Source of the DNA: Vulcanimicrobiota bacterium | GTDB taxonomy: Bacteria > Vulcanimicrobiota > Vulcanimicrobiia > Vulcanimicrobiales > Vulcanimicrobiaceae | Assembly (NCBI GenBank): GCA_027307235.1 | Contig: DAHUXH010000013.1 | Coordinates: 1 to 64,000, forward strand | DNA: 64,000 nucleotides | Direction: 5' to 3' | Shown: positions 34,760-42,265 of the stretch, in pieces | Numbering within the stretch: position 1 is the stretch's first letter | How the letters are laid out: every line of letters starts with the position of its first letter | Made by a program: the position numbers and the translations under genes | Notes under the pieces: generated by a model | The model's input: the letters and a program-made list of their open reading frames with translations, nothing else | What the model was told of the DNA's origin: nothing | Databases searched by the model: none

Positions 34760-36277
34760 TTGAAACGCATTGCCCTGGTTGCATCGATCCTGCTCGCGCT
34801 GGCCGTGACGCTGGGGATGTCCGCATCGCCGGTACGCGCCGCGCGTCCGAAGCCGACGCCGACGCCGTCGGCTTCACCCTCCGCGCTCCCGACCGCCACG
34901 CCGGAGCCGCCGGAGGTCGCGATCCCGCGCCTGGAAGCCAAGCTCAAGGCCGATCCCAAGGATCAGAACACGATGCTGCAACTGGCAGGACAGTATCTGA
35001 CGATCGGCCGTGCCGATCTCTCACTGCCGCTGACCCAGAAGCTGCTGCAACTCGGCAACAAGTCGGCGCAGACCTACTACATCGACGGCGCCGGTCTCGA
35101 ATCGATCAACAACCTGCAAGGCGCCGTGAGCGATTTCGAAAATGCCTCGAATCTCGACCCCACCAACCTCGGCGTGCTCCAGCAACTCTCGGGCGTCTAT
35201 ACGCGCCTCAACCGCTTCCCCGATGCGGAGCGCATCGCCAAGCGCGCGATCACGTTCAACAAAGATCAGCCGGATGCGTACGTCACGCTCGGCAACGTCT
35301 ATGCGAGCGAGCAAAAATTCGACGATGCGCGCGCGCAATACGATCTCGCGCTGAAGATCGACCCGAAGAACACGCAAGCGCTCTATCAAATCGCGCAGAC
35401 GTATTCCGGTCAGAACAACATCGACAAGGCCGTCACCGCCATCGATCGCGTGCTGATGATCGATCCGTCCGACACGCAGGCCCTGATGTTCAAAGCGCAG
35501 TTGTTCGCAAGCGAACACGACGATCAGAAGACCTCCGCGGCGTACGACGACGCGGTCGTGGCCGCGACCACCGATGACGAGAAGGTCTCGATCCTGTTGC
35601 GCAAAGCGCTGTACTTCGTCGACGAGAAAAAGAACGACCAGGCCGAAACGATCTTCAAGAACGCGGCGCAGCAATATCCGAAGATCGCCCAAGCGCACGT
35701 CGCGTACGGTGAATACCTGGGGCAAGCCAATCGCGTGCCCGAGGCGATTCAAGAATTCAACGCGGCCCTCGCAATCGAAAAGGACGACCCCGGAGCCCTC
35801 TTCGATCTCGCGACCATCGCGATGAACCAGCGTAAGGTGACTGATGCGATCGGTTATCTCAAGCGTTACACCGGCGTGCAGCAGGATCCCAAGGGCTTTG
35901 CGATGCTCGGTCAGGCGTACGCATCCGTGCGTGACTACGTGCATGCGCGCGACGCCTGCGGCAAGGCGTTCGCGCTCGCGCGTTCTCCCGATCTGCTCAC
36001 GTGCGTCGCGACCGCCGACTACAATCTGCACAACTACAAGGAAGCTGCGCAGATCTTCGACGCGATCGACAGCGGAGCGCGCGCCTATCTCGATCAAAAT
36101 CCGGCGCTCCTGTTCCTTGCCGGAAAATCCTATGCCGCCAACCACGAGAAGAGCAAAGCCCTCGCCGAGTACAACCGGCTGCTCCCGCTCACGCGCAAAG
36201 GAACCAAACCCTATCAGCAAGTCCAGCAGGCGATCGCGGATTTGAACAAACCCGAGAGGCCGCCGAAGGGGCACTAG
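34760..36277 (+). CDS. Secreted tetratricopeptide-repeat protein
   Basis: A 505-residue protein with a signal peptide (LVASILLALAVTLGM... VRA), a Pro/Thr-rich linker (PKPTPTPSASPSALPTATPE), then about eleven TPR units from ~residue 55 to the end. Typical units read LGNVYASEQKFDDARAQYDLALKIDP and MFKAQLFASEHDDQKTSAAY. Such solenoids scaffold protein assemblies in the periplasm or outer membrane. It follows etfA by 32 bases and may be independent of it. No enzymatic domain is visible. Confidence 0.85.
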   Translation: MKRIALVASILLALAVTLGMSASPVRAARPKPTPTPSASPSALPTATPEPPEVAIPRLEAKLKADPKDQNTMLQLAGQYLTIGRADLSLPLTQKLLQLGNKSAQTYYIDGAGLESINNLQGAVSDFENASNLDPTNLGVLQQLSGVYTRLNRFPDAERIAKRAITFNKDQPDAYVTLGNVYASEQKFDDARAQYDLALKIDPKNTQALYQIAQTYSGQNNIDKAVTAIDRVLMIDPSDTQALMFKAQLFASEHDDQKTSAAYDDAVVAATTDDEKVSILLRKALYFVDEKKNDQAETIFKNAAQQYPKIAQAHVAYGEYLGQANRVPEAIQEFNAALAIEKDDPGALFDLATIAMNQRKVTDAIGYLKRYTGVQQDPKGFAMLGQAYASVRDYVHARDACGKAFALARSPDLLTCVATADYNLHNYKEAAQIFDAIDSGARAYLDQNPALLFLAGKSYAANHEKSKALAEYNRLLPLTRKGTKPYQQVQQAIADLNKPERPPKGH

Positions 36278-36286
36278 CCGCGCGCG

Positions 36287-37288
36287 ATGCAGATCGTCTA
36301 CGATCCGCTCTACGGCGACCATCTTCGCGGAGTTCGCCACCCCGAATCGCCCGATCGCGTCGAAGCCGTGGCCGCGTTCTTGCGCGAGCGCGGGTCGCTC
36401 GGCCGGTGTGTGACGCCGCGCGATGCGACCGATGCTGAACTCGAGCGCGTGCACGACCCGCACTACATCGAGACCGTCAAGCATGAAACCGCCGGGGTTG
36501 CCGGTGCCGCCGATCTCTCGACCGGCGACGTGACGATCGATGCGCGGTCGCTCGCGGTCGCTCGTCGCGCCGCCGGCGGCGCGATCGCCGCGGTCGAGAC
36601 CGCGGTCTCTTCGCGCGAGCCGGTGTTCGGGCTGCTGCGCCCTCCGGGGCATCACGCCGAAGCAGCTCGCGGCATGGGCTTCTGTCTATTCAACAACGCG
36701 GCGATCGCCGCGCGGCATCATCTGGCGGCGCACGGCGGTCGCGTCCTCATTGTCGACATCGACTACCACCACGGCAACGGAACGCAAGCCGTCGCCGGAG
36801 ACGGACTCTCGTATGTCTCGACACATGGGTATCCGGCGTATCCGGGTACTGGCGGCATCGACGAGAACTATCGGCTGCGCGGCGGCGACGTCGTCGCCAA
36901 CGTCCCGCTCCCGCCGCACGCGTACGGCACCGAAGCATTTGTCGCAACCTGGTCGGAACTGCTGCCGCTCGTCGCCCGCGCGGTGCGGCCGCAACTGCTC
37001 GTCATCAGCGCCGGATTCGATTACGTGGCGGGCGATCCGGTCGGCGATCTCGGCGTCGATCCAAGCGCCGCCCACGACCTCGTTGCCGCCATCAACGCCG
37101 TCGCGGCCGAGTGCGATGCCGCGGTCGCCTATCTGCTCGAAGGCGGCTACGGGATCGCGGCGCTGATGTCGTCGATTGCCGCCGTCATCGAAAGCAGCGA
37201 CGCTCGCCGCATCGTTTCCAGCGATGCGCAGCGAGCGTCGATTCCGGCGATGCAGCGATCCGCTCTCGAGCGAATCAGCGCGGTCTAA
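36287..37288 (+). CDS. Histone-deacetylase family (AcuC/HDAC-like) deacetylase
   Basis: The 333-residue zinc hydrolase shows LRPPGHHAEAARGMGFCLFN (catalytic His pair), VDIDYHHGNGTQ (zinc Asp and His), SAGFDYVAGDPVGDL (second zinc Asp) and LEGGYG (the loop before the catalytic Tyr position of class II enzymes). Bacterial members deacetylate acetyl-lysine or acetylpolyamines. AcuC-type enzymes reactivate acetyl-CoA synthetase by deacetylation, which is a possible link to acsA in this window, but the genes are 23 kb apart. It ends 3 bases from a convergent gene. Confidence 0.9.
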   Translation: MQIVYDPLYGDHLRGVRHPESPDRVEAVAAFLRERGSLGRCVTPRDATDAELERVHDPHYIETVKHETAGVAGAADLSTGDVTIDARSLAVARRAAGGAIAAVETAVSSREPVFGLLRPPGHHAEAARGMGFCLFNNAAIAARHHLAAHGGRVLIVDIDYHHGNGTQAVAGDGLSYVSTHGYPAYPGTGGIDENYRLRGGDVVANVPLPPHAYGTEAFVATWSELLPLVARAVRPQLLVISAGFDYVAGDPVGDLGVDPSAAHDLVAAINAVAAECDAAVAYLLEGGYGIAALMSSIAAVIESSDARRIVSSDAQRASIPAMQRSALERISAV

Positions 37289-37291
37289 GGA

Positions 37292-38284
37292 TTACGGGGT
37301 TGCGCCCAGCGTCTTGAGCAGCGCGGCGGCGTCGCTTGCCGCCTGCGAGTCGTTGGCCGTTTTGGCCAGTTGCGCGGCTTGCTGCGCGAACTTGATCGCA
37401 CTGGCCGTGTCGCCCTGCGCTTGCGCGATGCGCGCGCGCAGCAGCGCAGAGTTCGCGTCTTTGGCGTTGAGCGTGTCGTAGGTGTCCAGCGTCTGCGAAG
37501 CGGCTGGGTAGTTCTTCTGGCCGAACTGCATTTGCGCGGTCCAAAACGTGCAGAACGATGACTTGGCGTTGAGCGCCAGACACTTGTTCAGCGAGGTCAC
37601 GGCGTCGTTGAAGTCGCCGAGCTGCACGTAGATGCGGCCTTCCAACCCGGTGACGCTTTCGTTCTCACCGAGGATCGCCTTGGCTTTTTCGCACCAGAGG
37701 AACGCATCGTTGGGGTCGGCCAGGCGCGCGTAGACGCTGCACATGTTCAGCGCCGCGTCGGACGCGACGTTGCGATCGTTTTGGTCGATCGTGTACAGCT
37801 GCTGGTAGGCATCGCGCGCGCCGTAGAGATCCTCTTGCCCGAGCAGCGCGTGTCCGAGTTGCTGGTATGCGAAGATCGCGTTCTTGTCGATCTTGATCGC
37901 GGCTTGAGCGTCGGTCGCCGCGTCGGCGAACCGGCCGAGCTGGTTCTCGAGCGACGCCTTGTTTTCAAATGCCCAGCGCGACGTCGGATCGACCGTTGTC
38001 GCCTGCGTGAACGCCTTCAGCGCAGCAGCGGCGTTCCCGGCGCACAGTTGCGCGCGGCCGAGGTCGATGTAGCCGGGAGCGGCGCTCGGCGCTGCTTTGA
38101 CGATCTGATTGGCGAGCTGCAGCGCCGCCGTGCAGTTCTTTTGGTCGATGGCTGCGTCGACTTGTTTTTGCAGGTCGTCGGCCGGCGCGGCTTGTGCGCG
38201 CGCGACGCCCGGAAAAAGAAAGAGCGCGGCGGCTGCCGTCGCCCAGACGAGTTGAATGAACATCGATGCCCGACGGCTAGCCAT
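37292..38284 (-). CDS. Secreted TPR protein, last gene of the envelope-stress cluster
   Basis: The 330-residue product has a signal peptide (MFIQLVWATAAAALFLFPGVARAQ) and six to seven TPR-like repeats (YIDLGRAQLCAGNAAAALKAF; AYQQLGHALLGQEDLYGARD). The six cysteines could form structural disulfides. AAAGGAG lies 6 bases before the ATG at 38284, which overrules a longer frame starting at 38338. It lies 31 bases after the RseB-like gene. Confidence 0.8.
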   Translation of the reverse strand: MASRRASMFIQLVWATAAAALFLFPGVARAQAAPADDLQKQVDAAIDQKNCTAALQLANQIVKAAPSAAPGYIDLGRAQLCAGNAAAALKAFTQATTVDPTSRWAFENKASLENQLGRFADAATDAQAAIKIDKNAIFAYQQLGHALLGQEDLYGARDAYQQLYTIDQNDRNVASDAALNMCSVYARLADPNDAFLWCEKAKAILGENESVTGLEGRIYVQLGDFNDAVTSLNKCLALNAKSSFCTFWTAQMQFGQKNYPAASQTLDTYDTLNAKDANSALLRARIAQAQGDTASAIKFAQQAAQLAKTANDSQAASDAAALLKTLGATP

Positions 38285-38315
38285 GAGTACTCCTTTGAAT
38301 TGCAGAGAATGCAGA

Positions 38316-39341
38316 TTACGGCACGACCGACGCCGCAATCCTCGTTAGCTCGCCCAAAGCGAGGTCGCCGACCAGGGTGTAGTGCAGGCCGCTCTCAGAC
38401 CAGGCCAGCAGCAGCGTGGGGCCGTCCTCGGCGTAGACTCCGTCGTGGTCCTCGAAGCGGACGTGCGCCTCGCGGAAGCGGGTGAGGTTGACGGCCGCGT
38501 CGCGGGCGTTCTCGAAGAGCGAGATCGTGCGAATGCCGTCCGAGTAGAGGATATGGCAGGTGCGCACGCCGCTGACGTCGCTGACGTCGGCCGCGAGCGG
38601 CTGGAAGCCCTCCGGGAGATAGCGGGGCTCGCGCACGCTGAATCCGGCCGATTTCATCGCAACCGACAGGTTGTTGATCGGCGCGCCGTGCGAGCCGCCC
38701 TGAACGGTCGGAACGCGGCGCGGCAGCGAGAACATGTCGCTCGGAATCACCGGCACATAGCGAATCGAGGTAAAGCGCATCGCGGCGATCAGCGATCCGT
38801 TCGCGCCGTAGATCTCTTTCTTGAGCACCACGCCGGTATGGGTGTCGATCCACAAACGCATCGTGGTTTCGCCGGTATAGGCGTTCTCGAAGACGATGAC
38901 GTGCGTCATGCGTCCGGCCGCACTGTCGTCGGGACCGAACGATGCCCGGTAGTTCGCCGTAAGGAGGGTGAAGTTGTTATCGACCGCGATGCGGTCGTCG
39001 ATGGCGTCGTCCTTTGACACGACGATGACGTTCTTGTTCATATCGACGGTGTAGCTGGTGTCACCGCGCGTGATCACCGAATCGCCGTAGGCGACGCGCG
39101 GGGCGAGATACCAGCGGTGCGTCAAATTCGGCGCCTGGTGCTCGACGCGATAGATCTCCACCTCGGAACGATTCTGCCCGAAGCGCATCGACTGCACTTC
39201 GCCGACGTACGTGACCTTCGTCGGCGCGTCAAAGGCTTTGCGCAGCAGCGCCGTCGCCGCATCGTCGGCGCGCGCCGTTCCCGCGAGCGCGAACACGGCT
39301 GCCGCCGCGCAGACGAGCGCCGCGCCGCTACGGCTCGTCAT
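38316..39341 (-). CDS. RseB/MucB-like periplasmic sigma-factor regulator
   Basis: The 341-residue exported protein (signal peptide ending ALAGTARA) has an N-terminal LolA-like half-barrel (VTYVGEVQSMRFGQNRSEVE, IYRVEHQAPNLTHRWYLAPR, LWIDTHTGVVLKKEIY). A C-terminal domain carries the segment MKSAGFSVREPRYLPEGFQP, then FENARDAAVNL. This is the two-domain plan of RseB, which shields an anti-sigma factor from proteolysis and senses mislocalised lipids or LPS. The adjoining upstream gene is an anti-sigma factor, overlapping by 14 bases, which makes this role likely. Confidence 0.75.
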   Translation of the reverse strand: MTSRSGAALVCAAAAVFALAGTARADDAATALLRKAFDAPTKVTYVGEVQSMRFGQNRSEVEIYRVEHQAPNLTHRWYLAPRVAYGDSVITRGDTSYTVDMNKNVIVVSKDDAIDDRIAVDNNFTLLTANYRASFGPDDSAAGRMTHVIVFENAYTGETTMRLWIDTHTGVVLKKEIYGANGSLIAAMRFTSIRYVPVIPSDMFSLPRRVPTVQGGSHGAPINNLSVAMKSAGFSVREPRYLPEGFQPLAADVSDVSGVRTCHILYSDGIRTISLFENARDAAVNLTRFREAHVRFEDHDGVYAEDGPTLLLAWSESGLHYTLVGDLALGELTRIAASVVP

Positions 39342-39834
39342 TCGCGATCGCGAAGGTGGCGGGCGCGTTGTCGTCGTCGTTGTTGCTTACGAGCGCGGCC
39401 GGCACGGAGCTACGCACCCCAAACGGCACCGTCGCGGCCATGGCCGCATGATCCTGAAGATAGTAGGACGCATCGATGCTCGGCAGGTCGCGCTGCGCGG
39501 CATACTGCGGGATAAAGACTGCCGCCAGGACGATCGCGATCGCCGCCGGGATGGCGACGAACGGCCGCATCACCGCGCCCAAGAATGCCGCCATGCGGGC
39601 CTTCGGCCGTTCATTGGCCAGGCGCTCCCAGACGCCGTCGACGACCGAGCGCGGAAGCTCGCGTTCGCTGTCGTTGGCGAACCGGCGAAGCATGGACGAC
39701 AGCGCGGCTTCGTCGTCATACGCGGTCGCGCACGACGCGCATTGCGCGAGGTGCGCATGCACGGCCGCATCGGCTTCCGGTGCGAGCGCCGCGTAGAAGT
39801 AGTCGGTGAGTTGTTCGGGTTTGGGATGCTGCAT
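39328..39834 (-). CDS. Membrane-anchored zinc-binding anti-sigma factor
   Basis: The 168-residue protein has an N-terminal ZAS-type motif (HAHLAQCASCATAYDDE, i.e. H-x3-C-x2-C), a helical linker, one membrane helix (FVAIPAAIAIVLAAVFIPQY) and a ~60-residue extracytoplasmic tail. It should bind the ECF sigma factor encoded just upstream. The ATG at 39834 overlaps the sigma stop by 1 base (TAATG), so the two are made together. The tail would contact the RseB-like protein. Confidence 0.88.
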   Translation of the reverse strand: MQHPKPEQLTDYFYAALAPEADAAVHAHLAQCASCATAYDDEAALSSMLRRFANDSERELPRSVVDGVWERLANERPKARMAAFLGAVMRPFVAIPAAIAIVLAAVFIPQYAAQRDLPSIDASYYLQDHAAMAATVPFGVRSSVPAALVSNNDDDNAPATFAIANDEP

Positions 39835-40394
39835 TACGATCTCGAATATGCCTGGACGAGTTTGCGGAGCTGGGTGCGGGCACGGTGCAACCGCGACCGA
39901 ACGGTCCCGATCGAACATCCCACGATCTCCGCAATCTCTTGGTAGCTGTATTCCTCGATATCCGCGAGGATGACGACCTGCCGCTGATCCGGCGAGAGGG
40001 CAGCGAGAGCCTTCGCGACCGGTTCGCTGAGTTGTCGTTCGACGTATTCGTCGATCGGCTCAACGGCAAGCGGCTTGTTCCCGCCGAAATCCTGGGGAGC
40101 GTTATCCTCGGGGATCTCTTCGTAGAAACGTCCTTTTCGCCGCCGAAGTTCGTCGCGGTGGAGATTTGTGACGATACGGTAGATCCAGGACGTGAACGAC
40201 GTGCCCGGCACGAAGCTGCGCCAGGCGCGATACACGCGGATAAAGGCCTCCTGGGTGAGGTCGCGCGCATCAGCCTCGTTGCCGGTAAGGCGGTAGGCGA
40301 AATTATACGTGGCTTTGCCGTACTGCTCGATGGCTCGCTCGAGGAAGGCGGCTTGCTCGGCAGTCGGCGGCTCGGTGGCCTTGCGCGGTCCCAT
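39834..40394 (-). CDS. ECF-family RNA polymerase sigma factor
   Basis: The 186-residue sigma factor has region 2 (YNFAYRLTGNEADARDLTQE, AFIRVYRAWRSF, SWIYRIVTNLHRDELRRRK), an acidic linker, and region 4 (LSPDQRQVVILADIEEYSYQ, EIAEIVGCSIGTVRSRLHRA). This is the RpoE/SigW-like ECF group. It probably drives envelope-stress genes, including this operon. It begins 41 bases after the upstream His-rich protein gene. Confidence 0.93.
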   Translation of the reverse strand: MGPRKATEPPTAEQAAFLERAIEQYGKATYNFAYRLTGNEADARDLTQEAFIRVYRAWRSFVPGTSFTSWIYRIVTNLHRDELRRRKGRFYEEIPEDNAPQDFGGNKPLAVEPIDEYVERQLSEPVAKALAALSPDQRQVVILADIEEYSYQEIAEIVGCSIGTVRSRLHRARTQLRKLVQAYSRS

Positions 40395-40435
40395 TCCGGC
40401 GCGTCGATTTCACGCCCGAGCCGCCTCTTCCTCGA

Positions 40436-41176
40436 TCAGTCGATGGGCGGGAACACGTAGTTCGGAGCCGGCACGATCGGCGTCCCGACCTCCAAGGTGA
40501 TTTGCTGGTGCGCGGCGAGTGGAATCGAGCGCGGATCGCCGATCCAGGGCGCGCCGTTCACGAACGCGGCGAGCGTGCCCTTGAACTTCGCGACATGCGT
40601 GGCATCGAGCGGTTCGCCCCAGATGTCGAAGAGCATGCCGAGCGTGTAGGCGCCGCCCGTCTGCGGCGCGGTGATGTCCGGCGACTCGATGTGGATGATG
40701 CCGTCCGACCAATGCGTGTGCAGCCAATAGAGACAGCCGCCCTGGTTCTTCGGAAATTGCACGCCTCCGACGAAGCGGGGAATCGCGATCATGACGCCGT
40801 TCACGAAGAGCGTGAGGTGCGCGTGGATGTGCAGCGTGTTGTACTCCATGCTGCCGCAGGTGATCCCGTCGACGGCATCGCCTTGTCCGCCGGCATGCGT
40901 GTTGAATGCCGGGAACACCGCTTTGCCCAACTGCATGCCGTCGGTGAGCTGGATCGGCTTGCTCGATGCATTGGGGCCGGGCGTCGGCGTCGCGATCGCC
41001 GCGGCGATCTGCTGGTTCTGCAAGAAACGCTGTAGTCCGAAGCCGGCGAAGATCAACACGATCACCACGGCAAAACCGATGTAGATGGCATTCATCGGAT
41101 CGCGCGGTTTGCGATGGTTCGGATCGTTGCCGCGAGCACTGTGACGGCGGGCTGCGCGCGATGGCGTTTGACTCAT
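40436..41176 (-). CDS. Membrane-anchored His-rich protein of unknown function
   Basis: The 246-residue protein has a basic cytoplasmic head, one membrane helix (IYIGFAVVIVLIFAGFGL) and a periplasmic domain. That domain carries two histidine clusters, TLHIHAHLTLFVNG and LHTHWSDGIIHIES, plus two cysteines (ITCGSMEY, GGCLYWL). The arrangement suggests metal binding, perhaps copper or zinc. I know of similar unnamed proteins with this HIHAH/HTH pattern but no assigned role. GAGGAG precedes the ATG. It lies between hldD and the sigma gene in one tight run. Confidence 0.7.
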   Translation of the reverse strand: MSQTPSRAARRHSARGNDPNHRKPRDPMNAIYIGFAVVIVLIFAGFGLQRFLQNQQIAAAIATPTPGPNASSKPIQLTDGMQLGKAVFPAFNTHAGGQGDAVDGITCGSMEYNTLHIHAHLTLFVNGVMIAIPRFVGGVQFPKNQGGCLYWLHTHWSDGIIHIESPDITAPQTGGAYTLGMLFDIWGEPLDATHVAKFKGTLAAFVNGAPWIGDPRSIPLAAHQQITLEVGTPIVPAPNYVFPPID

Positions 41177-41200
41177 GATCTCCTCGGTGGGCGTGTGGAC

Positions 41201-42223
41201 TTATGCGGTGGCTTCGATGCGAACGAGATCGCCCGCATCGAGCCGGCGATCCGGCACGAGATAGTTGGACACGTAGTCGGTGACCGCGTCGGCAAGCGGA
41301 GCGATCGCGGCTGCGTATCCGCTCGCGCGCAGACGGTCGATCGACGCGCAGGTGAAATACTGATATTTGCCGCGCAGTACCGGCGGCATGTCGATGAATT
41401 CGATGCGCTCAACGGTGTTCAACGCGCGGAAGATCGGGCGAACCAGATCCAGCCACGTGTTTGCGGTTCCCGAACCGACGTTGTAGATGCCGGTCGCGCC
41501 GCACTGCGCGAGATGCAGCGTCATCTCGACCGCATCCTTGACGTAGATGAAGTCGCGGCGCTGCTCGCCGTCGCGGAAGTCGGGACGATGGCTCTTGAAG
41601 AGCGCGATTCGGCCGGTCGACGAGATCTGCTCGAACGCTTTGCTGACGAGGCTGCGCATCTCGCCTTTGTGCTCTTCGTTTGGTCCGAAGACGTTGAAGT
41701 ATTTGATCCCGCAGAGGCGATCGAGCAGCCCGGTGCGCCGCGCGTAGAGATCGAACATCTGTTTTGAGAGCGCGTACGCATTGAGCGGTCGCAGCGTCGC
41801 GATGTCGCCGTCGTCGCGCAGGGTGGATTCGAGTCCGCCGTAGGTGGCGGCCGATGATGCGTAGACGCAGCGCAGGCCGCGCTCGACCGCCCAGTGCGCG
41901 ACGTTCTTGGTGTATTCGAAATTGTTGCGCATCAGGTAGCCGGCATCGGCTTGCGTCGTCGACGAGCACGCGCCCAGATGCAAGACGGAGGTCACGTCCG
42001 CGAACGCGCCCGGATGTTCGAGGATGCGGTGCTCGAAGTCGTCGGCGTCGAGATAGTCGGCGAAGCGCAACGGCACGAGGTTCTTCCACTTCGGCGTATC
42101 GTCAAGCCGATCGACGACGAGAATGTCGTCGATGCCGCGCCGGTTCAGTCCCCAAATGAGTGCGCTGCCGATCAGTCCCGCGCCGCCGGTCACGACGATG
42201 CGCCCGTGAGTAAGGTCTACCAT
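41201..42223 (-). CDS. hldD: ADP-L-glycero-D-manno-heptose 6-epimerase
   Basis: A 340-residue extended short-chain dehydrogenase. The NADP-binding start is RIVVTGGAGLIGSALIWGLN. VDRLDDTPKWKNLVPLRFAD and YLDADDF are typical of RfaD/HldD. The catalytic YALSK (YxxxK) follows, then KSHRPDFRDGEQRRDFIYVK. It makes the L,D-heptose used in LPS inner core, so the cell should have an LPS outer membrane. The ATG at 42223 (ribosome site GAGGTG) is preferred to the GTG at 42235. Confidence 0.9.
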   Translation of the reverse strand: MVDLTHGRIVVTGGAGLIGSALIWGLNRRGIDDILVVDRLDDTPKWKNLVPLRFADYLDADDFEHRILEHPGAFADVTSVLHLGACSSTTQADAGYLMRNNFEYTKNVAHWAVERGLRCVYASSAATYGGLESTLRDDGDIATLRPLNAYALSKQMFDLYARRTGLLDRLCGIKYFNVFGPNEEHKGEMRSLVSKAFEQISSTGRIALFKSHRPDFRDGEQRRDFIYVKDAVEMTLHLAQCGATGIYNVGSGTANTWLDLVRPIFRALNTVERIEFIDMPPVLRGKYQYFTCASIDRLRASGYAAAIAPLADAVTDYVSNYLVPDRRLDAGDLVRIEATA

Positions 42224-42265
42224 GGTCGAACCCACCTCTTTGGCACGGGACGGCGCGGGACCCGC